DNA from: an uncultured Alphaproteobacteria bacterium
Lineage (GTDB): Bacteria; Pseudomonadota; Alphaproteobacteria; Caulobacterales; Caulobacteraceae
DNA length: 64,000 nt
Direction of reading: 5' to 3'
Assembly: GCA_937920085.1 (NCBI GenBank)
Contig: CALETE010000081.1
Location: forward strand, 1 to 64,000
Part shown: positions 58,890 to 64,000 of the stretch, piece by piece
Position numbering within the stretch: position 1 is the stretch's first letter
Layout: every line of letters begins with the position of its first letter
Position numbers and translations under genes: made by a program
The notes under the pieces: model-generated
Databases searched by the model: none
What the model was told of the DNA's origin: nothing
What the model saw: only the letters and a program-made list of their open reading frames with translations

Positions 58890-60769
58890 CGGCTGCCCTC
58901 GCCTCTCCGGTGCCCCTCACCCCGGCCCGCATTGCCCTGGTGGGCAATCCCAATTGCGGCAAGACGGCCCTGTTCAATGCCCTGACCGGGGCCCGCCAGA
59001 AGGTGGCCAATTATGCCGGGGTGACGGTGGAGCGCAAGGAAGGCACCCTCACCACGGCCAGCGGACGGCGGGTGCAGATTCTGGACCTGCCGGGGACCTA
59101 TTCCCTGCGGGCCCGCAGCCCTGATGAGGCGGTGACCCGCGATGCGGTGCTGGGGCGGCTGGCGGGGGAGAGCCCCCCCGACGTGGTGGTCTGTGTGGCC
59201 GACGCCACCAATCTGCGGCTAGTCCTGCGGCTGATCCTGGAACTCAAGGCGGTGGGGCGGCCCCTGGTCCTGGCGCTGAACATGTATGACATTGCCCTGC
59301 GGCAGGGTCTGAAGATTGACCTGGAGGGCCTGTCTAAGGAGATCGGCGCCCCCATTGTCACCACGGTGGCCACCCGGCGGCGGGGTATTGAGGAGCTGAT
59401 CGCCAAGGTCGAGGCGGTGCTCGCAGACCTCCCCCCTGCGCCGGTCAGTGCCTGGCAAGAGCTGGACGCGGCCCAGACCAAGGCGGCCCATCGCCGGGCC
59501 CAGGGGCTGATGCGGGCCTATGTGCGCCCGCCTGAACACCCCGACACCCTGACGGGCAGGATCGACAGCGTTCTGCTGCACCCCATCTGGGGGATGGGCC
59601 TGTTGCTGGCCCTGCTGTTTGTGATGTTCCAGGCGGTGTTTACCGGGGCGGCGCCGGCCATGGACCTGATCGATCAGGGGTTTGGTCAGCTGGCGGCCAT
59701 GGTCTCAGCCAGCCCGCCAGAGGGGCTGTTGCGGGGCCTGGTGGCCGATGGGGTGATTGCCGGTGTGGGCAGTGTCCTGGTCTTCCTGCCGCAGATTCTG
59801 ATCCTGTTTCTGTTCATCATCATGCTGGAGGACTCTGGCTATATGGCCCGGGCGGCCTTCCTGATGGACAAGATTATGGGCGGGGCGGGTCTGCACGGCC
59901 GGGCCTTTATCCCCCTGTTATCCAGCTTTGCCTGCGCCATACCGGGCATCATGTCGACCCGGGTGATCGACAACCGCCGCGACCGGCTGACCACCATTCT
60001 GATTGCGCCCCTGATGACTTGCTCGGCGCGGATACCGGTCTACACCCTGATCATCGGCGCAGTCGTGCCGCAGAAGACCCTGTGGGGCTTTATCAGCCTG
60101 CAGGGGCTGGTGATGTTTGGCCTTTATGCGGCGGGCATTTTTTCGGCGCTGGGGGTCAGCTATGTCATGCGCAGGGTCTTCTGGCGGGGGGTGAGCGAGC
60201 CCTTTATGATGGAGCTACCGACCTATAAGGCCCCTGATCCGGTCAATGTGCTGCGCAGTCTCTGGATGCGGGGCAAGATCTTCGTCCAGCGGGCGGGCCG
60301 GGTGATCTTGCCCTTGATGATCGTAGTCTGGTTTCTGTCGACCTTCCCCTCTGCGCCGGTGGGGGCCAGCGGCCCTGGGATCAATTACAGCTTTGCCGGC
60401 ATGATTGGTCATGCCCTGGCGCCGATTTTCGCGCCCATTGGCTTTAACTGGCAGATGACGGTTGCCCTGATCCCCGGCATGGCGGCGCGGGAAGTGGCCG
60501 TGGCGGCCCTGGGCACGGTCTATGCGGTGGGTGGCAGCGCGGCCACGAGCCTGGCGGCGACCTTGCACCAGTCCTGGTCCCTGGCCTCGGGCCTGGCCTT
60601 CCTGGCCTGGTATGTGTTTGCGCCCCAGTGCGTGGCCACCCTGGCCGTGGTGCGTCGGGAGACCAATAGCTGGCGCTGGCCGATCATCATGTTCGCCTAC
60701 ATGCTGGCCCTCGCCTATGGGGCGGCCTTCATCGTCTATCAGACCGCCGTGGCCCTGGGCGCAGGCTAA
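58886..60769 (+). CDS. feoB: Ferrous iron transporter B
   Basis: An inner-membrane Fe2+ permease with an N-terminal G domain. G1 is VGNPNCGKTALFNALTG near residue 20, G3 is LDLPGTYSL, and G4 is LALNMYDIA (NxxD). The membrane part from about residue 235 has the two Gate repeats (GVGSVLVFLPQILILFLFII, with GYMARAAFLMDK; SFACAIPGIMSTR). At 627 residues it is a short FeoB, common in alphaproteobacteria. Its end overlaps the convergent MarR gene by four bases. Confidence 0.93.
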   Translation: MTAALASPVPLTPARIALVGNPNCGKTALFNALTGARQKVANYAGVTVERKEGTLTTASGRRVQILDLPGTYSLRARSPDEAVTRDAVLGRLAGESPPDVVVCVADATNLRLVLRLILELKAVGRPLVLALNMYDIALRQGLKIDLEGLSKEIGAPIVTTVATRRRGIEELIAKVEAVLADLPPAPVSAWQELDAAQTKAAHRRAQGLMRAYVRPPEHPDTLTGRIDSVLLHPIWGMGLLLALLFVMFQAVFTGAAPAMDLIDQGFGQLAAMVSASPPEGLLRGLVADGVIAGVGSVLVFLPQILILFLFIIMLEDSGYMARAAFLMDKIMGGAGLHGRAFIPLLSSFACAIPGIMSTRVIDNRRDRLTTILIAPLMTCSARIPVYTLIIGAVVPQKTLWGFISLQGLVMFGLYAAGIFSALGVSYVMRRVFWRGVSEPFMMELPTYKAPDPVNVLRSLWMRGKIFVQRAGRVILPLMIVVWFLSTFPSAPVGASGPGINYSFAGMIGHALAPIFAPIGFNWQMTVALIPGMAAREVAVAALGTVYAVGGSAATSLAATLHQSWSLASGLAFLAWYVFAPQCVATLAVVRRETNSWRWPIIMFAYMLALAYGAAFIVYQTAVALGAG

Positions 60770-61242
60770 CCGCCCAAGGCCTGGGCTGCCCCCTGCAACC
60801 GCGACAGTAGGCGCTTGAGCAGGGCCACCTCGCTGGGGGCCAGACCGGCAATCAGGGCCGCTTCATAGGCCAGGGCCAGAGGCGCGATCTCGCTGTGCAG
60901 GTGGGTGCCCTCCTGGGTCAGGGCCAGGATGTGGGATCGGCCATCGCGCTGATGGTCCCTGCGGCTGATCAGCCGACGCTTTAACAGGCCCTGGGCCGCC
61001 CGGCTCACCGTGACCTTGTCCATGCCGGTGCGCGCCACAATGCCCCCCTGACTGAGGGCTAGATCCTCCGCCAGGACGCAGATCAGCCGCCACTGGGGAA
61101 TGGTCAGGCCAAAGCGGTCCTCATAGGCCCTAGCGATCAGGCCCGAGACGCCGTTGGAGGCCACGGACAATCTGTAGGGCAGATAGTCATCCAGCTTCAG
61201 GCCTGTGGTTGTCGTTTCCGGCGGCCGGGAAGTTATCGTCAC
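60766..61242 (-). CDS. MarR family transcriptional regulator
   Basis: A winged-HTH dimeric regulator of 158 residues. The DNA-binding core is LTIPQWRLICVLAEDLALSQ then GGIVARTGMDKVTVSRAAQGLLKRRLISRR with wing DGRSHILALTQEG. It starts with GTG at 61242, overlapping the stop of the fumarylacetoacetase gene by four bases, and so is co-transcribed with it. It is probably an aromatic-catabolism regulator similar to those next to homogentisate genes; the ligand is inferred. Confidence 0.88.
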   Translation of the reverse strand: MTITSRPPETTTTGLKLDDYLPYRLSVASNGVSGLIARAYEDRFGLTIPQWRLICVLAEDLALSQGGIVARTGMDKVTVSRAAQGLLKRRLISRRDHQRDGRSHILALTQEGTHLHSEIAPLALAYEAALIAGLAPSEVALLKRLLSRLQGAAQALGG

Positions 61243-62246
61243 GGAGCTTGAACCTCCTGCTCTATCGCTCCGAATATTGAGTGACGTTTGCTGTCGCGCA
61301 TTTCAATTCGCACCCGATCGCCGACCTTCAGAAAGGGCGTTTTGGGCGCGCCGTGGGCAAGGGTTTCCACAGTTCGCAACTCTGCAAGGCAGGAATAGCC
61401 AACGCCGCCCTCCGCGATGGTTTTTCCTGGACCGCCGTCGGGACCGCGATTCGACACCGTGCCTGATCCGATGATCGTCCCGGCGCAGAGGCTGCGGGTC
61501 TTGGCCGCATGGGCGATCAGGGTTCCGAAGTCGAAGGTCATGTCTACGCCGGCGTCGGCCTCGCCCAGCAGCTTGCCATTGAGCTCGACCTCAAGTGCCC
61601 CCTGCAGTTTGCCATCCATCCAGGCAGAGCCCAGGGCGTCTGGGGTCACCGCCACCGGCGAAAAGGCTGAGGCTGGCTTGGACTGAAAGAAGCCGAAGCT
61701 CTTGGCAATCTCTCCCGGGATCAGATGGCGCAGGGAGACGTCATTGGCCAGCAGGACCAGCCGGATGGCGGCAAGCCCCTGCTCTCGGGTCGCGCCCTGA
61801 GGGACGTCTCCGACGATAACGGCGATCTCGCCCTCCATGTCGCAGCCCCAGGCTTCGTCGGCCAAGGGAATGGGATCGCGGGGTGCCAGGAAGCCGTCGG
61901 ACCCGCCCTGATACATCAAGGGGTCTGTCCAAAAGCTCGCAGGCATATCGGCGGCCAAGGCCTGTCGCACCAGGGCCACATGGTTCACATAGGCCGAGCC
62001 ATCGGCCCATTGGTAGGCCCTGGGCAGGGGGCTTTCTGCGTCATGCTCATGAAAGCGAACCCGGGGGATGGAGCCATGCTCCAAGCTCTCAGACAGGCCG
62101 CGCAGGAGGGGCTCGCACCGATCCCAGTCATCGAGGGCTGCCTGCAGGGTCGGGGCGAAATCACCGGCCTCCACGCACCAGGCCAGATCACGGGAAACCA
62201 CCACGAGGCGACCATCACGCCCCCACTTCAATGACGCCAGCTTCAT
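61239..62246 (-). CDS. Fumarylacetoacetate hydrolase family protein
   Basis: Hydrolyses fumarylacetoacetate or a related diketo acid at the end of tyrosine/homogentisate breakdown. The metal-binding residues are suggested by CDMEGEIAVIVGDVPQGA and NDVSLRHLIPGEIAKSFGFF; GTIIGSGTVSNRGPDGGPGK is the substrate-site loop. The N-terminal half is the domain of bacterial FAH-like enzymes near MarR and HmgA. It overlaps the MarR gene. The 335 residues are normal. Homogentisate dioxygenase is not in the window. Confidence 0.85.
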   Translation of the reverse strand: MKLASLKWGRDGRLVVVSRDLAWCVEAGDFAPTLQAALDDWDRCEPLLRGLSESLEHGSIPRVRFHEHDAESPLPRAYQWADGSAYVNHVALVRQALAADMPASFWTDPLMYQGGSDGFLAPRDPIPLADEAWGCDMEGEIAVIVGDVPQGATREQGLAAIRLVLLANDVSLRHLIPGEIAKSFGFFQSKPASAFSPVAVTPDALGSAWMDGKLQGALEVELNGKLLGEADAGVDMTFDFGTLIAHAAKTRSLCAGTIIGSGTVSNRGPDGGPGKTIAEGGVGYSCLAELRTVETLAHGAPKTPFLKVGDRVRIEMRDSKRHSIFGAIEQEVQAP

Positions 62247-62286
62247 CGCGTTTCCTCTGTCTGTGTTGTTTAAGAGAGCATGTGCC

Positions 62287-62556
62287 TTAACGCTTGATCA
62301 GGCGAGTGCGTTTCGCACCCTGTTCAAAATCTCTGGGCAGATGGACAAAGACTTCGACGCAGATGTCGCCCTTAGGGCCCTCAGCCCAGATATAGTTCCG
62401 CTCAAACACCGCGTCGCGACCGCCGGGGGTGACGCCCTCATAGCTATCGCCCCAGGGAATAATCCCCGACAGATCCCGCCAAGACAGATCGCAGGCACGG
62501 TCCAGCTCTTCATCAGCCGCCGCGGCGAGGTCTTCAGAGATCGACAGAAAAGCCAT
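62287..62556 (-). CDS. Conserved small hypothetical protein, 89 residues
   Basis: A soluble protein with a likely single domain: MAFLSISEDLAAAADEELDR, WRDLSGIIPWGDSYEGVTPG and a C-terminal GDICVEVFVHLPRDFEQGAK. GGAGG lies six bases before ATG 62556. I do not recognise a named family; similar small proteins occur in caulobacterial genomes. It is 40 bases upstream of the fumarylacetoacetase gene in the same direction and may share its transcript. Confidence 0.7.
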   Translation of the reverse strand: MAFLSISEDLAAAADEELDRACDLSWRDLSGIIPWGDSYEGVTPGGRDAVFERNYIWAEGPKGDICVEVFVHLPRDFEQGAKRTRLIKR

Positions 62557-62677
62557 CAGGGCCTCCAGATTTGGCGGTAAGGGGCACGCTTTGTATCAAT
62601 TGCAACAAAGTGGCTCAGCCCGAAACAAGAGACAAGGCGCTCTCGTCCTGCTAGCAAGCGGCGAAAGCTAAATCAGG

Positions 62678-63262
62678 ATGTCCATGTTTCGGAAGCTGTA
62701 TGACGGGGTCATGTCCCTGGCCGGTTCGCGCCATGCGCCTTGGGCCCTGGCGGCGGTCTCCTTTGCGGAAAGCTCATTCTTCCCGATTCCCCCCGATGTC
62801 ATGCTGGCCCCCATGGTCTTGGCGCGTCGAGACCGGGCCCTTACCTATGCCGGTATCTGCACAGCCGCCTCTGTGATTGGCGGCTGCCTGGGCTATGCCA
62901 TCGGGTACTATTTGGTCGGATTGGGGGAATGGTTGCTGGCCCTCTTGGGGCATGCAGACGGCCAGGAAGCTTTTAAGGCCTGGTTTGCGCAATGGGGCCT
63001 TTGGGTCATTCTGATCAAGGGCCTGACCCCTATTCCCTACAAGCTAGTGACCATTGCCTCAGGCCTGGCGCACTTTTCCTTTGTGACCTTCATCTGGGCT
63101 TCGGTTCTCACCCGCGGCGCGCGGTTCTTTCTGGCCGCAACCCTGCTGAAATATTTCGGGCCAGCCCTTCGGGAAGAGTTTGAAAAACGCCTGACCTTTT
63201 ACTCGCTTCTGGGCCTTGGCCTGTTGATCGGTGCCATCATTTTGATCAAGGTCTTGGGCTAG
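62678..63262 (+). CDS. DedA/YqaA family membrane protein
   Basis: An inner-membrane protein of the SNARE-associated (VTT) family, 194 residues. The conserved signature is seen as SFAESSFFPIPPDVMLAPMV (E...PxPxE/D region) and KGLTPIPYKLVTIASGLAHF, with an FxxGR-like segment ARFFLAATLLKYFG. These proteins translocate lipid carriers or drive membrane homeostasis. It starts with ATG 62678 at the end of an AGGA-containing leader. It is followed at 63289 by dsbB in the same direction. Confidence 0.88.
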   Translation: MSMFRKLYDGVMSLAGSRHAPWALAAVSFAESSFFPIPPDVMLAPMVLARRDRALTYAGICTAASVIGGCLGYAIGYYLVGLGEWLLALLGHADGQEAFKAWFAQWGLWVILIKGLTPIPYKLVTIASGLAHFSFVTFIWASVLTRGARFFLAATLLKYFGPALREEFEKRLTFYSLLGLGLLIGAIILIKVLG

Positions 63263-63288
63263 ACGTCCTTTTCAGGTCTAATTGGCTT

Positions 63289-63807
63289 ATGTCCAAACTC
63301 ATCGGCTATTTTCTGGATCACTGGCTTGGCTGGGCATTCGTCTCCTCAGCCCTGATGCTGGCCATTGCCCATGCCTTTGAGACCTTTGGCGGCTATGCCC
63401 CTTGTACCCTGTGTCTGCATCAGCGCACGGTCTATTGGGCGGCGGGGGCCATAGCGCTCGCCGGTATGGCCCTGCCATCGAGGGGCGACCTGCAGCGGTT
63501 CAGATGGGCCTTTAACATTGCCCTGGCTCTAACCTTTGCCATCGGCATGGGTGTGGCGATCTATCATTCCGGCGCTGAGTGGAAGTGGTGGCCAGGCCCC
63601 ACAACCTGTGCTTCGGCAGGGGGCCGGGTCGATCTGAGCGCCCTCGCCGCTATCTCCAATGGCACAGCCAAGATCAAACCCCCCGCTTGCGACGTTGCGG
63701 CATGGCGCCTGTTTGGCATCTCAATGGCCGGGTACAATGTCCTGATTTCCCTAAAGCTCACCGTGCTCAGCCTGATGGCGGCCTCCAACCGACGGTCATT
63801 TCCATGA
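63289..63807 (+). CDS. dsbB: Disulfide bond formation protein B
   Basis: An inner-membrane oxidoreductase that reoxidises DsbA and passes electrons to quinone. Four hydrophobic helices frame two periplasmic Cys pairs: CTLCLHQRTVYW (CxxC near residue 38) and CASAGGRVDLSA ... PACDVAAW (residues about 108 and 130). The 172 residues are normal. Its stop overlaps the start of a Coq7-like gene (ATGA), linking disulfide formation to the quinone pathway only by position. Confidence 0.92.
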   Translation: MSKLIGYFLDHWLGWAFVSSALMLAIAHAFETFGGYAPCTLCLHQRTVYWAAGAIALAGMALPSRGDLQRFRWAFNIALALTFAIGMGVAIYHSGAEWKWWPGPTTCASAGGRVDLSALAAISNGTAKIKPPACDVAAWRLFGISMAGYNVLISLKLTVLSLMAASNRRSFP

Positions 63808-64000
63808 CGGAAAAGCCCATTCCCCCCCGCCCTGGACGTGGTGCAGCCAAGGCCAGGCTAGCAGAAATGCTCCGGGTCGATCACGCGGGCGAGCTTGGGG
63901 CAGTCCATATTTATCGGGGCCAACGGGCCGTGCTGGGCGCGGCTCCCGGCAGAGAGCACATGGTCGGGCAACTCGCAGAAATGGAAGGCCACGAGGCAGT
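63804..64000 (+). CDS. coq7: Demethoxyubiquinone hydroxylase (Coq7) family protein, cut by the window edge
   Basis: A di-iron monooxygenase for ubiquinone ring hydroxylation. Only the first 65 residues are present. The first iron-binding helix is visible as MLRVDHAGELGAVHIYRGQR, with the Glu ligand, and EMEGHEAV begins the E-x-x-H motif. ATG 63804 overlaps the dsbB stop. The second half of the helical bundle lies outside the window. Confidence 0.85.
   Translation, partial: MTEKPIPPRPGRGAAKARLAEMLRVDHAGELGAVHIYRGQRAVLGAAPGREHMVGQLAEMEGHEA

Overview
The window reads as a chromosomal segment of an alphaproteobacterium, most likely Caulobacterales (Caulobacteraceae). This rests on the uvrC-pgsA pair, a TonB-receptor locus with FecI/FecR regulators, alphaproteobacterial-type thiC under a TPP riboswitch, and dispersed 'CACCCCGGCGAAGGCCGGGG' palindromes of the kind common in that group. 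The assignment is an inference and no species is claimed.

Layout. 1-36015 is ordinary chromosome: a partial tRNA-Met, a glycosyltransferase/asparagine synthase pair, an FAD oxidoreductase, a secreted serine hydrolase and alpha/beta hydrolase pair, an unrecognised 407-residue gene beside AT-rich DNA, an Lrp regulator, uvrC-pgsA, an acyltransferase, a subtilisin-like autotransporter, a secreted amidohydrolase, an acyl-CoA synthetase, thiC, kup, a D-cysteine desulfhydrase/racemase pair, and an iron-type fecI-fecR-TonB receptor locus. It closes with a glycosyltransferase followed by a block of palindromic repeats. 58306-64000 is chromosome again: feoA-feoB behind a Fur-box-like site, a MarR/fumarylacetoacetase pair, a DedA protein, DsbB and the start of Coq7.

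Between them, 36062-58305, lies an integrated mobilizable island. Its tyrosine integrase has inserted into the anticodon loop of a host tRNA-Leu(CAA). The 3' half of that tRNA is left at 36016-36071 and the 5' half at 58296-58333, sharing a 10-bp core. Neither junction restores the tRNA, but the island carries its own complete tRNA-Leu(CAA) at 56737-56821. Direct repeats AGTGCGCTA near both ends look like integrase arm sites.

The island has three modules. (1) A left cargo block with an AbiV/HEPN-like gene and a tightly packed six-gene minus-strand operon (37839-47414): DNA methyltransferase, superfamily 2 helicase, GIY-YIG nuclease, a small acidic protein, an SMC/RecF-like ATPase and a DUF3223 protein. 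I read it as a candidate anti-invader (restriction-like) system and do not recognise it as a named type. (2) ArdC antirestriction protein and the MmpA/MmpB (XRE/Fic) pair. (3) A mobilization block: oriT-like site, MobA/MobL relaxase, small proteins, a soluble-looking coupling ATPase followed by a membrane protein, and no mating-pair (VirB) genes, so it is an integrative mobilizable element rather than a self-sufficient conjugative one. The integrase sits at the right end.
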